A stretch of DNA of 64,000 nucleotides. Source: Armigeres subalbatus (taxonomy: Eukaryota; Arthropoda; Insecta; Diptera; Culicidae). The notes under the pieces are model-generated. The model was not told where the DNA came from, made no database searches, and saw nothing but the letters and a program-made list of their open reading frames with translations. Below, in pieces: positions 11,372 to 23,086 of the stretch (positions within the stretch are counted from its first letter, which is position 1; every line of letters begins with the position of its first letter). The stretch is taken from positions 172,682,994 to 172,746,993 of the forward strand of contig NC_085141.1 in the NCBI RefSeq assembly GCF_024139115.2, given 5' to 3'. Both the position numbers and the translations under genes were made by a program.

Positions 11372-12411
11372 ACGATTGGAAGCGTGGAACATGGAACTGC
11401 AAGTCGCTAGGCTTCGCAGGTTGCGACAGGATAATCTACGATAAATTACATCCCCGCAACTTCGATGTCGTAGCGCTGCAGGAAATCTGCTGGACAGGAC
11501 AGAAAGTGTGTAAAAGCGGGCATCGAGCGGCTACCTTCTACCAAAGCTGTGGCACCACCAACGAGCTGGGAACCGGCTTCATAGTGCTGGGAAAGATGCG
11601 CCAACGCGTGATTGGGTGGCAGCCAATCAACGCAAGGATGTGCAAGCTGAGGATAAAAGGCCGTTTCTTCAACTACCCAATCAACCAGAAGTTCAGATTT
11701 TACTTAAATTTACTCTTAACCGAACTAATTGGTTCACTATGGTTCACATCAAGTTCCAAGCATCCTTAACGGAACTTTAAAGTTCACTTTTACGCTCCCA
11801 CCATACAGAAAATTACTTAAAATGAGAGCTGATTAAGCCAAAATAGCCCTTCTTATCCGAACTTCTGGTTGCTTGGGTATAGCATCATCAACGTGCACTG
11901 CCCACACGAAGGGAGATCCGACGACGAGAAAGAAGCGTTCTATGCGCAGCTGGAGCAGACATACGATGGATGCCCACTGCAGGACGTCAAAATCGTCATC
12001 GTTGACATGAACGCACAGGTAGGAAGGGAGGAAATGTATAGACCGGTCATTGAACCGGATAGTCTGCATACTGTATCGAACGACAACGACCAACGATGCA
12101 TAAACTTTGCAGCCTCCCGCGGAATGGTAATCCGAAGCACTTTCTTCCCCCGCAAGAATATCCACAAGGCCACATGGAAATCACCTAATCAAGTAACGGA
12201 AAACCAAATCGACCACGTTCTAATCGACGGTAAATTCTTCTCCGACATCACGAACGTACGCACTTACCGCAGTGCGAATATTGAATCCGACCACTACCTC
12301 GTTGCAGTCTGTCTGCGCTCAAAACTCTCGACGGTGATCAACACGCGTCGGAGTCGGACCAAGACTACGCGCAACAGCAGGAAGTGGCACTCCCAACGGA
12401 ATAGCAGCTAG
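11372..12411 (+). pseudogene. RTE copy B endonuclease domain, interrupted by a MITE
   Basis: 11372-11675 reads WKRGTWNCKSLGFAGCD, then FDVVALQEICWTGQK and a GTGFIVLGKM block. After the MITE (11676-11877) it resumes at 11878 with SIINVHCPHEG, VKIVIVDMNAQVGREEMY, NQIDHVLIDGKF and IESDHYLVAV, the apurinic-type endonuclease motifs. Removing the MITE and one TA restores phase, so the gene was probably open before that hit. Confidence 0.82.
11676..11877. mobile_element. MITE with TA target duplication inside RTE copy B
   Basis: 202 bp with inverted ends: left CCCAATCAACCAGAAGTTC, right end complement CCCAAGCAACCAGAAGTTC. TA flanks both sides (11674-11675 and 11878-11879). The RTE frame demands a single TA at this place, which confirms the duplication. 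Tc1/mariner-type target choice; no coding capacity. Confidence 0.9.
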
Positions 12412-12559
12412 GCGCAGCATCTCTTGAAGATGGCTGGAGAGATATTCGATCCGCCATTGGAAGCACCTCAACCGCTGCACTTGGCACGGTGCCCCCAGAT
12501 CAGAGAAACGACTGTTATGATGGCGAATGTGAGCAGTTAGTTGAGGAGAAGAATGCAGC

Positions 12560-13455
12560 ATGGGCGAGATTGCTGCAACACCGCCTGAGGGCGCACGAGG
12601 CCAATACAAACGGGCGCGGAACAGACAAAACTCGATTTTCCGGAAAAAGGAAAGGAAAAAGCGCCAGCAGGAAGAACGAGACCGTGAAGAGACGGAGGAA
12701 CTGTACCGCGCTAATAACGCACGAAAGTTCTATGAGAAGTTGAACCGTTCACGTAAGGGCCACGTGCCACAGTCCGATATGTGCAAGGACATATACGGGA
12801 ACCTTCTTACAAACGAGCGTGAGGTGATCCAAAGGTGGCGGCAGCACTACGAAGAGCACCTGAATGGCGATATGGCAGACAACGGTGGCGGTATGGTAAT
12901 GAACCTAGGAGCACGCGCGCAGGACATGCGAGTTCCGGCTCCGAATCTCCAGGAAATCCAGGAGGAGATCGGCCGGCTGATAAACAACAAAGCACCTGGA
13001 GTTGACCAACTACCAGGAGAGCTGTTTAAACACGGTGGTGAGGCACTGGCTAGAGCGCTGCACTGGGTCATTACCAGGGTTGGGGAGGATGAGGTTCTGC
13101 CGCAGGAGTGGATGGAAGGTGTCGTGTGTTCCATCTACAAAAAGGGCGATAAGCTGGATTGTAGCAACTACCGCGCAATCACATTGCTGAACGCCGCCTA
13201 CAAGGTACTCTCCCAAATTTTATGCCGCCGACTAACACCAATTGCAAGAGAGTTCGTGGGGCAGTACCAGGCGGGATTTATGGGTGAACGCTCTACCACA
13301 GACCAGGTGTTCGCCATACGTCAAGTATTGCAGAAATGCCGCGAATACAAAGTGCCCACACATCATCTATTTATCGACTTCAAAGCCGCATATGATACAA
13401 TCGATCGGGACCAGCTATGGCAGCTAATGCACGAAAACGGATTTCCGGATAAACT
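12560..13455 (+). pseudogene. RTE copy B reverse transcriptase (N-terminal two thirds)
   Basis: The frame contains NNKAPGVDQLPGELFKHGGE (RT domain 1), CSIYKKGDKLDCSNYRAITL (domain 2), QAGFMGERSTTDQVFAIRQV (domain 2a) and THHLFIDFKAAYDTIDRDQL (domain 3/A with the first catalytic Asp). At about 13455 it jumps to the sequence before EFVYLGSLVT, so the FADD catalytic box present in copy D at about 62380 is lost. Confidence 0.85.
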
Positions 13456-13973
13456 GATACTATCGGTGGTGACGAAATCGAGGTTGTTAAAGAATTCGTG
13501 TACTTGGGCTCACTGGTGACCACCGATAATGATACCAGCAGAGAAATTCGAAGACGCATAGTAGCTGGAAATCGTACGTACTTTGGACTCCGCAAGACGC
13601 TCCGATCGAATAGAGTTCGCCGCCGTACCAAACTGAAAATCTACAAAACGACAATCTACAAAACGCCGGTAGTTCTCTACGGACACGATGGACGATGCTC
13701 GTGGAGGACCAACGCGCACTCGGAGTTTTCGAAAGGAAAGTGCTGCGTACCATCTATGGTGGGGTGCAGATGGCGGACGGTACGTGGAGGAGGCGAATGA
13801 ACCACGAGTTGCATCAGCTGTTGGGTGAACCATCCATCGTTCAAACCGCGAAAATCGAAAGACTGCAGTGGGCCGGGCACGTAGCCAGAATGTCGGACAG
13901 TAATCCAGTGGAAATGGTTCTCGACAATGATCCGACGGGAGCAAGAAGGCGAGGTGCACAGCGGGCAAAGTGA
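13456..13973 (+). pseudogene. RTE copy B C-terminal region
   Basis: Frame pieces read FVYLGSLVTTDNDTSREIRR, RTYFGLRKTLRSNRVRRRTK, then VFERKVLRTIYGGVQMADGT and LQWAGHVARMSDSNPVEM. A frameshift at about 13690 separates the two halves. Confidence 0.75.
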
Positions 13974-14157
13974 ATCGATCAGGTGGAGGACGATTTGCGG
14001 ACCCTCCGCAGACTGCGTGGTTGGCAAAGTGCAGCCATTGACCGAGCTGAATGGAGAAGTCTTTTATGTGCAGCACAGGCCACTCCGGCCTTAGTCTGAT
14101 AAAAAATAAATAAATAAATGGATAACACGTGCTTAGCTTTTCTAATGATGAGACTTA

Positions 14158-14290
14158 GAGGCAAGCCAGAGTAAACGCGACGAACGATGCGACGCGACGC
14201 GACTCACGTAAAAGAATAACAATCATTATCAACAGGCTGTCGAATTGCACTGTCGCGTCGCATCGCATCTCGCGTTTACTGGCTTGCCCC
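14158..14290. mobile_element. palindromic MITE with TTA target duplication
   Basis: 133 bp with ends GAGGCAAGCCAG and (complement) GGGGCAAGCCAG, then GTAAACGCGA in both arms and CG-rich GCGACGCGACGCGA. TTA flanks at 14155-14157 and 14291-14293 suggest a PIF/Harbinger-type element. Related arms occur at 14395-14440 and 43351-43490. Confidence 0.75.
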
Positions 14291-14390
14291 TTAAGTAGCA
14301 GCCTACGAAGAACAAAATTTGCTATTGAATTATAAGATTTTGACTAATTTTAAAATCAACATTGAAAACAATATTGAATTTCATTAGGTG

Positions 14391-14450
14391 CCCGCCAGAG
14401 TAAACGCGACGTGCGCTGCGACGCGACGCGAGTCACGCAAAGGAATAACA
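14391..14450. repeat. partial copy of the GTAAACGCGA MITE
   Basis: CCAGAGTAAACGCGACG, GCGACGCGACGCGA and GGAATAACAAT repeat the left arm of the 14158-14290 element; no right arm was found. Confidence 0.6.
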
Positions 14451-14572
14451 ATTCTGACTCTTCTGATTATTCTGATTCATCTGTAATCTTCGACACATGT
14501 GTTACTGTAATTCACGCATTTAATTTTCAATATTTAAATTGGTTTTCGAAAACTTTAATAAAATATTTCATA

Positions 14573-14836
14573 CTAGTCGACCCGGCAGACGTTGTCCTGT
14601 ATAGTAGGCGAAAATGCGCGTTGTGAACTGCCCATGCAAAACTTCCATACGAATCCTAATTTTAGATTTTCATGATTTAATCAACCTTACTCGTGATTTT
14701 TGCATGAAGAAATATCATATAAACCCGTCGGAAACTACATATAACGAACATATCTGCTGAAGGAATGAACAAATCCTTCCATCCGTTTTCAAGTTATGCG
14801 GATACGAACACAGACCATTTCATTTTTATTATATAG
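14573..14836 (+). repeat. dispersed repeat, second copy of the 3451-3705 family
   Basis: Starts CTAGTCGACCCGGCAGACG and ends in ATTTCATTTTTATTATATAG; about the same length as the first copy with scattered substitutions and small indels. Confidence 0.7.
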
Positions 14837-15529
14837 AAGATTAGAAACCAAAAAAGGCCAAAGTGTGCAGCCATGAATTTGCGAAGGGATCTCCGTTGCA
14901 ATAAATATTGTTTATTAAACTAGAATGTATTAATGAAAAAGGAAAATCTGCCGCTATGAAATGAGTAGATAGCGCCACCGTAGACCAGTTCCTTCAAAAC
15001 CTATCGCATGTTAACCTACATATACAGTGGCGGCTTTGTTTTGATGTGGTAAGTGCAAAATGAGTTACCTAAAATAATCCATTTTCTACAGAAAAAGTAA
15101 ACAATAATGAATTATTCATCTCTTTTTTTCCTTAAAATATCAAAAAAGGAGGACATTTTAGCGCAAAATGAGGACATCTGATTCCCTTCCTCCGATATTG
15201 AAGAGACCTTTGACTCATGGAAATATCGAGATGTGGAATAGAAAATCCTTAGGGAGCTGTTTGAAGGGACCATCTTAGTAGCCCAGAAAATATTTTTTTT
15301 AATATGGCATAATTTGCTTCCATGAGTCGATATCGAGTCATATAGTACATCGACTCATGGAGGTTTGACTGTACAGGAATCTTAAAAGGAAAAGTAACAG
15401 CGAAAGTGTCGGGTTTCCAAGCGTTCGGGAATTCGATGCGAAACGGTAGGTTGCCCCGTAGAATTCGTATCCTTTTCATATATATCGCCGATTGCAGTTA
15501 GAGCGGATTACCTGCGCATACATACTTAC
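14837..15529. other. non-coding sequence, nothing recognised
   Basis: GACTCATGG or its complement occurs three times at 15200-15360. No gene seen. Confidence 0.5.
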
Positions 15530-15793
15530 ATATCTCGCGCTTAGTTTCATACGGGGGGTAACTGTATAGATCGATTTCTCTTCGTCGATGTTTTCTTTTT
15601 ATTATTGTACCGAATTGCACGTGTTTGTCGATGATTTAATGCTTTGGTGTGATAAAGGATGATTGTATCTTGCATGAGAATCTATAATCACGGTTATAGC
15701 TTTTGAAACAATCGAGTTATTACCAAAATATAAAATCAATTAAGAGGAATCGATCAATGCAGTTACGCCCCCATGAAACTAAGCGCGAGATAT
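15530..15793. mobile_element. MITE-like inverted-repeat element
   Basis: Ends ATATCTCGCGCTTAGTTTCA and its complement (AAGCGCGAGATAT at 15781-15793) enclose 264 bp. The inverted match continues inward as G-run plus TAACTG. No target duplication could be fixed. Confidence 0.65.
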
Positions 15794-16024
15794 TGTTTCC
15801 ACTGAGAAGTAGAATCCGTAACAAGGCCCTTTGCTATTGAAAAAATGAAATCCTAAGAGTACATCGTGGTATTGCGTTTCCCCGATTTTTATTAATCATA
15901 TTTTCGAAAACGATTCCTTGTTGAAACGATGCATTCATGTACATGTTTTGGAACCTCCTAACAACTCCTAACGATATGTGATACATATACAAAGTACAGA
16001 AGTCGTCAGTTTTCCTATTTCTAA

Positions 16025-16030
16025 TTTATT
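16025..16030 (-). promoter_or_regulatory. candidate TAF9 polyadenylation signal
   Basis: AATAAA on the minus strand, about 100 nt downstream of the TAF9 stop. The position is typical for a short 3' UTR, but a six-base motif in AT-rich DNA is weak evidence alone. Confidence 0.4.
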
Positions 16031-16130
16031 TTCCACAATTCATATGTTATATTTTAAAAACATTTAATATAATTGTTTTGCTCACAATGAAAGCTTACGA
16101 AGTCTTTAAGGTCTAGCTAAAAAAAGATAC

Positions 16131-17038
16131 CTACTGTACTATTTCAAAATCATCTTCTTCTCGTTTGCGCTTCATACTCCCAGCATCAGTATCGCTTGCG
16201 CCAAAAGCCAACGGATCATCCACGACTTCGGTTTTGATTTCAATACCATTCGGACCTTCGCCGGCCGGATTACTGACTTTGACGGTCTTTGTGGAAGCAG
16301 TCTTCGTAACAGTAGATGTAAATTTGAAAACCGGTTTGGGGATCGTCACAACCTGTGTTTTGGGAGTTGATTGAACTGCCGGACGTTTAACACCGGGTGT
16401 CGTCGTTATGGCGTTGCTTTTACCAAGAGTTGTTTTCAATGTGGAGCGTGGTTCGATAGCGGACTTGTTCATCTTTTTCGCTTGTTGAACTGCTCGAAGC
16501 TTATAATTACAGGCCGATAAGCAATAACGGTCCGGTGGCAAGCGAAGTCCACAATGGGTTTTTATTAACGGCAGTGGCGTATTATTTCGATTACGAGCTA
16601 TTTCTAGGAGTACATCCCGAGGTGGTGGACTGGTGAAAGCCTTGTCCAAAATCATTTGAGTTGCTAGCTTAACGTCATCAAGTTCGATAACCTTTTTCCG
16701 AGCGTGATTCGCAAATACTTTTGCATCGTCCAAAATGCAGGTCACATATCCTAAGAAAAGAAATTATCAACAAAATTTTTGGATATCCTTAAAGCTGCAT
16801 GACTTACGATACGTGAACTCCAGTAGCTGATTGATGACTCTAGGTTCATAATCATTCACACCCAGCTCTTTAAGAACAGACATGATCACTTGAGCATCTT
16901 TGGGGATGTGCTTCACTTGATTAGCGATTTTCACCTTCTCCGTTTTTTCTCGATCGCCTTGTGGTGGTATCTGAAAAATGGTAGGGCGGTTTATTAATTG
17001 TTAAAACACTGAGCAACATTTTCGTTTACGTTGTCCAT
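16131..17038 (-). CDS. TAF9: TAF9, TFIID/SAGA histone-fold subunit, three coding exons
   Basis: Coding exons are 17038-17030 (ATG GAC AAC), 16970-16808 and 16750-16131 (stop TAG). Both introns have GT donors and AG acceptors (GTAAAC; GTAAGT), and the joined frame is 263 codons, close to the insect TAF9 size. The N-terminal ~120 residues form the TFIID 31-kDa histone fold: the segment with [20 protein letters not shown], then [20 protein letters not shown], then the LATQMI helix and the conserved [10 protein letters not shown]. The tail is Ser/Thr/Lys-rich and ends in an acidic/basic stretch ([13 protein letters not shown]). In the family, TAF9 pairs with TAF6 in TFIID and SAGA in the nucleus and supports transcription initiation. 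A candidate AATAAA lies on the minus strand at 16025-16030, about 100 nt after the stop. The open frame that begins at 16745 starts inside exon 3 (a GTG), so it is not the true start. Only the 9-base first exon is weakly supported. Confidence 0.93.
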
Positions 17039-17140
17039 TTTGTAGCAATCTAACTGCAAATATTCATTAAAAATAAATCTTTGATATCCAAACACACCGA
17101 TCGGATGCGATGCACAAAACAAATAAAAACATCAATGCAA

Positions 17141-17368
17141 GCCAAAATTTTCAAAACGACTTATCTGCTTTTGTAAACAAAGATTCAAACGACGATTTGA
17201 CGAATTTGATAGTTCTCCCATGCAAATCAACACCCCCAATAGGTAGGTGAAGGATTTCGCTACCTGTTGATGGTGTTGGTTTGCGTGGGAGAGCTATCAG
17301 AATCGCCAAATCGTCGTTTGAATCTTTGTTTACAAAAGTAGATAAGTCGTTTTGAAAATTTTGTCTTG
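17141..17368. mobile_element. palindromic MITE ~100 bp upstream of TAF9
   Basis: 228 bp; arms share AAAATTTTCAAAACGACTTA, then TTTTGTAAACAAAGATTCAA, and meet at a centre containing AGGTAGGTGAAGG. Direct repeats AATGCAA flank it (17134-17140, 17369-17375). A second member is the outer shell at 63315-63925, and 47856-48086 shares the internal arm. Confidence 0.85.
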
Positions 17369-17375
17369 AATGCAA

Positions 17376-19378
17376 CTATCAAAACAGGGCTGCCAAATAA
17401 AAATGTTTCTCGAGATACGAAAATTGGCGAAATCTATAGATTTGTTACCTGATGTCTGAAAAAATCGAAAAATAATATGTGAGTTATGTATAGATTTTTT
17501 CAAAAATCTGTGAGGTACAGGTTCACAAATAATTAAAATCTGATTAAAAATTTTATTATTATTTATTATTAAAAAAAATATTGTATTATGTATCAATCTG
17601 TATAAATATTTGCCAACCTTGTAACAAACTCCCGAAAAAAAAACTGACAGTTAGGTGTTACACAGTGTTACACAAGGATCATTTACAATATATGTAACGT
17701 ACACGGAAGAAATAAACTACCCAATAGTGAGTTCTACTCACCCAACATCGAACATCCGTACGGGACGCCAAAATTGAGTAAATGGGGTCGAAGTAGTTTG
17801 CCTTCCCAAGTAACAATTTCCATGCTTGTTGGATTTATTTAATTCTTATATTGTGTATCCGGAATAAATTTATACCGCTTTTTATACCGAAGTTGGATTT
17901 TTCTCCAGATACAGGCAACTTTCCCAACATCGGAAGTAGTGCGCTGGATTCGCCTAAAGATGCGCTAAACAACGCATCAATTAGTTTGACAAATAAAACT
18001 TCGGAAGAAAGTTCGGTTCGGAAGTCCCGACTTCCGAATTCTAACTTGATGCTACGCCGACAATAACGGATTTATGATAGAAATCACCATGGCTTTTTGC
18101 TCAGTTTTATTGGCACTCTTATTACTATCAATAATACTCTCATAAATCTGCTGAAAAAGCCTCAAACGTCAAATTCCAATTGATTTTATGAGCTGCTCTA
18201 CGGTTGCGATGAAGAGCGCAATAAGCCATATTTTGAAAGCTCGATAAAGGCCAAAAATTTTGGTCGTAATGTAGTCAAATGAATAACCGCAATAAGAATA
18301 TTTGCATTGCAGCTTCCACACTGATATTCTTCCGTCCCCCTTCATACGGGAGCTTGGCAGAAGGAAGGTCGTGCGATATATGCCATCACAAATATTGCCC
18401 TCCGCTCGCTTTCAAATCGACTTCTATAAAAACATTCTTCATGCCTGCCGTATCCTAACGGAACTATTAATTCTATACTTTCGCCTCTAATGCTATCATG
18501 AACATCCCGCATAGAAATAAATTGTAGACTGAATGGGTAAAATTATAAGTTTTCCATTCGGCATGTGATCATTATAAGCTGTACGGTTCATGTACAATAA
18601 TATCATTAATATTTTTATCGACCTAATCATATATAATTATTGACAGATCATACATGTGATAGTGATGATTACCAGAATGGGAAATGAAAAATAATCTGTG
18701 GTAAAAAAATCATACATAATATAATTTCATTACCCGACTGCATACAATGAAGGTTTTCCGAGGTTTTTTCATTTTCAGTGTAATTAAATTTTTGTGACAT
18801 TTTTGCCAAAACAGTTTTTTTCTCTCGATGCCGGTGAAAAGCTTGCAGGGGAACCCAAAATTTGAACAGCCTGAAATGCATGTAAGTAGTAGCTTTATTA
18901 TATCTATATAAAAAAGAAAGGAATCTTTATTATATTTCTCCCATTTATGTTTATTTCCAGAATCATCAGGTTTCATCGAATACGCGGTAATTTCACCGCC
19001 TCGTATGCCGGTAACACACCACTTCGAACAGCGCTTGTGAATCTTGGGAAGGTAAGAATATGTAACAAACTTCGGTGTTCCGCGTGTGGAACTTCAAGAC
19101 CCAGAAACGGCCAGCAGAAAGGAAACGTCTGCGTACGTTTTGACTGTTTTTACATGGAAATACTTTCTAAACGTACGCAAACGTATCCATTTTACTTGGT
19201 TCTTAACGTCGATCTAAAGCATTGATTGAACAGTATGCTAAAGATTGTCCTTGAAACGCATCCTTGTATTGCGGCATGACATATCGCCGATGTCAGTTGG
19301 TAGTGATTGGTCCCTTAGATGTTATTCATACCTGCATTCTGCTCATGATCTTTGATATATCTTAAATTATCGCTAGTC
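17376..19378. other. intergenic DNA without a convincing gene
   Basis: Short open frames only. 18840-19055 contains two exon-like stretches with GTAAG donors (18882, 19051) and an acceptor at 18960, but the joined frames do not stay open with a known domain. Confidence 0.45.
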
Positions 19379-19573
19379 AAGTTGAAAACCGAAATGGGGG
19401 ACTAGCGATGTTGGATTTTTCTCGCAATCCGTACGTTAAACCTAACTTCGCTAGTAATGCGCTAGTCTAATTAGGCCCTAATTAGACTAGCGCGCCACTA
19501 GTGAAGTTAGGTTTAACGTACGGATTGCGAGAAAAATCCAACTTCGCTAGTCCCGTATTCCGGTTTTCAACTT
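19379..19573. mobile_element. near-perfect palindromic MITE, AAGTTGAAAACCG ends
   Basis: 195 bp; arms match across GGATTTTTCTCGCAATCCGT and ACGTTAAACCTAACTTCGCT with few mismatches. The centre is TAATTAGGCCCTAATTAGAC. It shares its terminal bases with the palindrome at 41499-41711, although the interiors differ. Confidence 0.85.
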
Positions 19574-20536
19574 AATCGAGTATACTTTTTACTAGGTACT
19601 TCACGTGAGAGCAAGAGTGGTGCATATCTTGAAAAACAAAAGAATGTTAAGAATAAATATCCATCAGCTGCGCCCAAGACTGCGACTAAACAGACCAATT
19701 GAAATTTATTTACAGTATTATTTCATCTGCCACTAAATCAGTCGAATTTGTACTCCTACTATGGTAGAAGAAAAAGAAAGCATTATCGCGTATATATCAT
19801 GATTCATGATTCCCATTATATTCCCACTAAATGGATTAATTCTTTAAATATAATTCACAGGTAAAATTGTTGAAATGATCCTGAAAACGCATCTCAAAAT
19901 ATCCCGCCTTCCACCCTCGATAATGGAGGAGACCGTGACAAGATCATCCGTTCACTGTACTATTAGACGAATATTGTTCTTGACTGCTATTGATGAATTC
20001 CTCAATTATTTTGAGAAAATATATAAATAATCTTAGAAGATCGTAGTAAAGCAATATAAGGCAATAAACGAAAATAAATGAAAAATAATAGAACATGTTT
20101 ATAGTGTTGGCCTCTTATTAACTTTTTAACTGAAAAAAGAACGCAAATGTAAAATTTCCACCATAGAGAGTGGTTAAATAATATACATAGTATAATACAG
20201 TAATCGTATAATTAAATGATTATCGTACAGCGTTTGATTTGGATTAACAGTCGAATCGTCAAAAAATCGTACTATTGATCGTTTTTATTGAATATTATTA
20301 AACACCGAATGATCGCATGAAACAAAATTGAAGATAAACTAATTATTCATGGTAAAATTGCTTTGCAAAAATACATGCAAAAGTTGATGTTTTTGAATGG
20401 TAACGATACTTAACAACCCATTCAATGTATCATCCAAAACCCAAATATTATAAGGTCTATCGTAAATATCATTCATGCTATAATTAACGTACGGTATTTC
20501 GTATGATTGCATAAAACATTCAACAATAATTTTCTA
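19574..20536. other. AT-rich non-coding DNA
   Basis: No open frame of note and no repeat recognised. Confidence 0.5.
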
Positions 20537-20804
20537 TCCAGTTTTCCGCGAGCGGTAATGGCCGCCAGCTTGCCTGCGGGTTAGTCTCTGATTTGACGTT
20601 TCTGGAGGTCAACTGCACCCACCTTTCGAGCATTTTGATCAATGTGGTATATAAGAAGGCTTGAATTCACTGAATCAGCACCTTCTTATATGCAACATTG
20701 GTCAGAATGCTCGGAGCGGTGGGTGCAGTTGACCTCCAGACACGTCAAATCAGAGACTGAACCGCAAGCAAGCTGGCGGCCATTACCGCTCGCGGAAAAC
20801 TGGA
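20537..20804. mobile_element. MITE with long arms, TCCAGTTTTCCGCGAGCGG ends, TA duplication
   Basis: 268 bp; arms of about 110 bp include GGTAATGGCCGCCAGCTTGC and GGAGGTCAACTGCACCCACC. TA lies on both sides (20535-20536, 20805-20806). The tip TCCAG(C/T)TTTCC is shared with the 25072-28381 element. Confidence 0.88.
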
Positions 20805-20989
20805 TACTTCAAAAACGATAAGTTGAAAAATAGTAGTATAATTTCATTTTATTCGGGATGTACGACCAAGTTTGGAAGATGATATCAGCATTTCCATATC
20901 ATTGTAACTGATACATGTCAAGAAAGATTACCTTATTCTTCTAATTGATAAATTATTAATTTTATACGCTTTTCGCTTTTCAATTCATT

Positions 20990-21235
20990 TTGTGCTGTTA
21001 TTTCAGGAAAGCTGAAAATACAGCAAATTATTTTGATTTCTGTTTTGCTGACCGTTCAGCAAACCATTTTCAACATTGCTGAAAATACAGCTCTGCAACT
21101 GTCATTTTTATGATTTTCATGTTTGCTGGAAAACCAGCAAAATAAATGTCGCTGGATGGATTGCTGGTTTTACAGCTCGGCAAAATCCAGCAAAATTTTG
21201 CTGGTTTCCAGCGAAACAAATTTGGTGTGGTGGTC
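20990..21235. repeat. CAGCAAA-rich repeat
   Basis: Degenerate copies of CAGCAAA/TTTGCTG in both orientations through about 240 bp, for example GCAAAATTTTGCTGGTTTCC. Probably a MITE-like repeat; ends not defined. Confidence 0.4.
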
Positions 21236-21630
21236 ATCTAGAGAGGGCCACTTAGCCATATCTTACTCTTATAGTGGGCATCAGATGGTTGTCGTATAAT
21301 AATGAGTTTTATTGTGAGTTCTAATAATTTGATCGTGAAAACCATTCCAAGAGTGGAATAAAACTTGAAATGTTACTTGGGAATGGTGTATAAGTGTGTC
21401 GAAACACTTATGTTTTTGGCACTTATCTCTTTGATAGTAAAAATCATAGATTCCTGCCAGAATTCACTAATAAATAACAAAAACTTATCTTTGATTTGCT
21501 AACAAGTTGTTTTCGACTGCGGATGACTAAAATTATGTTTAGGTGTCTATAAATAGATTGATAGCTTGCATTCCTAATGCCGTTTTAGAGCAGATATGCA
21601 CTTGAAATGTCCTGTGCTTCAAGGCATTTA

Positions 21631-21930
21631 GGCTGTGAACCATTCCACCGATTCGTTCAACTTTTAGTTAAAATTTGACATTTCGGTGGTTATTTTCTCA
21701 TCGTGGTTAAAATTTTACTCTGAAGCCGACCCATTTGTGTTTTGACAGATTGATGGTTATTTGAAGCGAAATGGATTTGGCGCCAATTTTCTCGCGAACA
21801 AAGTTTAACTATCGAACTGTCAAATCTAACCATGCTCCGGAGCAGGGTTATTTTTAACCACGACGAAATAACCATCGAACTGTCAAATTTTAACTAAAAG
21901 TTAAACGAATCGGTGGAATGGTTTACAGCC
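21631..21930. mobile_element. PIF/Harbinger-like MITE, TTA duplication
   Basis: Exactly 300 bp, ends GGCTGTGAACCATTCCACCG and complement GGCTGTAAACCATTCCACCG, flanked by TTA at 21628-21630 and 21931-21933. Arms run about 85 bp through TTTAGTTAAAATTTGACA. Non-coding. Confidence 0.88.
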
Positions 21931-22310
21931 TTAATATAGCATTTAATGAGCATTATAGGTAAATATGATGCTAATACTAATGCCACAACTGTCTAGACTT
22001 CAATGCATTAGCAATGCTTATATAGAACATGTATGTTTCAAGAATGCTAATGTTCAGCTTTGAAGCAGCTTTAATGCCAATATAAGGCTATAAACATGCT
22101 GTGACTTAATGCTTACGGTTACTTGGGTAGGATGGTGTTTCAAAAAACTGTACACAGCATCTGTCATAGTCGAATCACCCCTAACCAGATTTATGGCTAG
22201 CGTAAAAAGCTGGATATTTTTACCCGGGCAGCCATTCTTATAACGGGGTGATTTTTTTAATTTTCGAACTGTCACTTTTAATTTTAATTCTCCAAATGAG
22301 ACAGACCTTA

Positions 22311-22540
22311 GGCTCTGTCTCATTTGGAGAATTAAACTGAAATTAAACTTAAAAGTGACATTTCAATAATTATCGAATAACCCTGCTCGCAGATCAGGAT
22401 TACTTTTGACAGATATCGCATCATTTTGCCTTGATGTCTTATTGGAATTGCTGGGTAGCACCAGCCATACTCATGATCGGGTTATTTGCTAATTTTCGAA
22501 CTGTCACTTTTAAGTTTAATTCTCCAAATGAGACAGACCC
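22311..22540. mobile_element. PIF/Harbinger-like MITE, copy 1 (GGCTCTGTCTCATTTGGAG ends)
   Basis: 230 bp flanked by TTA (22308-22310, 22541-22543). Arms contain GAGAATTAAACT and AAAAGTGACA. The inner loop has GGGTAGCACCAGCC. A 70-bp partial arm of the same family abuts its left side (22235-22307). Confidence 0.88.
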
Positions 22541-23086
22541 TTAATAGACTTATGCAGGGGTTCATCGAATTCACTCACCTGATGGATTTTGACATTTGAG
22601 CGGGTCGTCTTCTCGAACAAAAGTTCATTTTGCGTTCATTATGCGACCCGCTCAAACACTCAAATTAAACTAATGATACATTCTATGTGCACAAGTCGCA
22701 TAGAATCTAAACAGAGACCCAATTTTCTATTTTATGTGCATGTAATAAAAAATATTTGATGTACTTTTAATTATCATTATGCTCTGTATAGCATCGAAAT
22801 GCAATGTTATGCGATTTAAAAGGCTGCACATACAACCAAATTGCAATAAAATAAACAAAATCGATAACAACGAAATGGCGCGTGAAGTGAAGTTCTCTTC
22901 CCTCCTAGTGATGAATATACATTCAATGTTAAATATTGCGCCTACTTAATATTGAATTCGCCACAAACGAACGCTTGGCTTAAAGGCCAACTAGGTGAGT
23001 TTGCATGGAGGAAACTAAATGGAATCTTTTGGCATGCACAGTCAATATTCCAATATTATAGCGTCGACTCTACTGGATCTTTTTAG
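22541..23086. other. non-coding spacer with a small hairpin
   Basis: GAGCGGGTCG at 22597-22606 pairs with CGACCCGCTC at 22643-22652. The rest is AT-rich and featureless. Confidence 0.45.

Larger units (their letters stand above)
11085..14117 (+). mobile_element. RTE-clade non-LTR retrotransposon copy B
   Basis: About 3.0 kb including a 202-bp MITE. It shows a 5' UTR (homologous to 37505-37650), endonuclease, reverse transcriptase and C-terminal region, then TAGTCTGATAAAAAATAAAT with short TAAA repeats, the usual kind of RTE 3' tail. The catalytic FADD segment of the RT is deleted near 13455. Copies D (61858-63165) and 59130-59990 belong to the same family. Confidence 0.85.

Noticed and set aside
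18840..19055. Two exon-like stretches with GTAAG donors and a good acceptor at 18960
   Set aside because: Joined frames hit stops or give no recognisable protein; splice-like motifs are common in such DNA.
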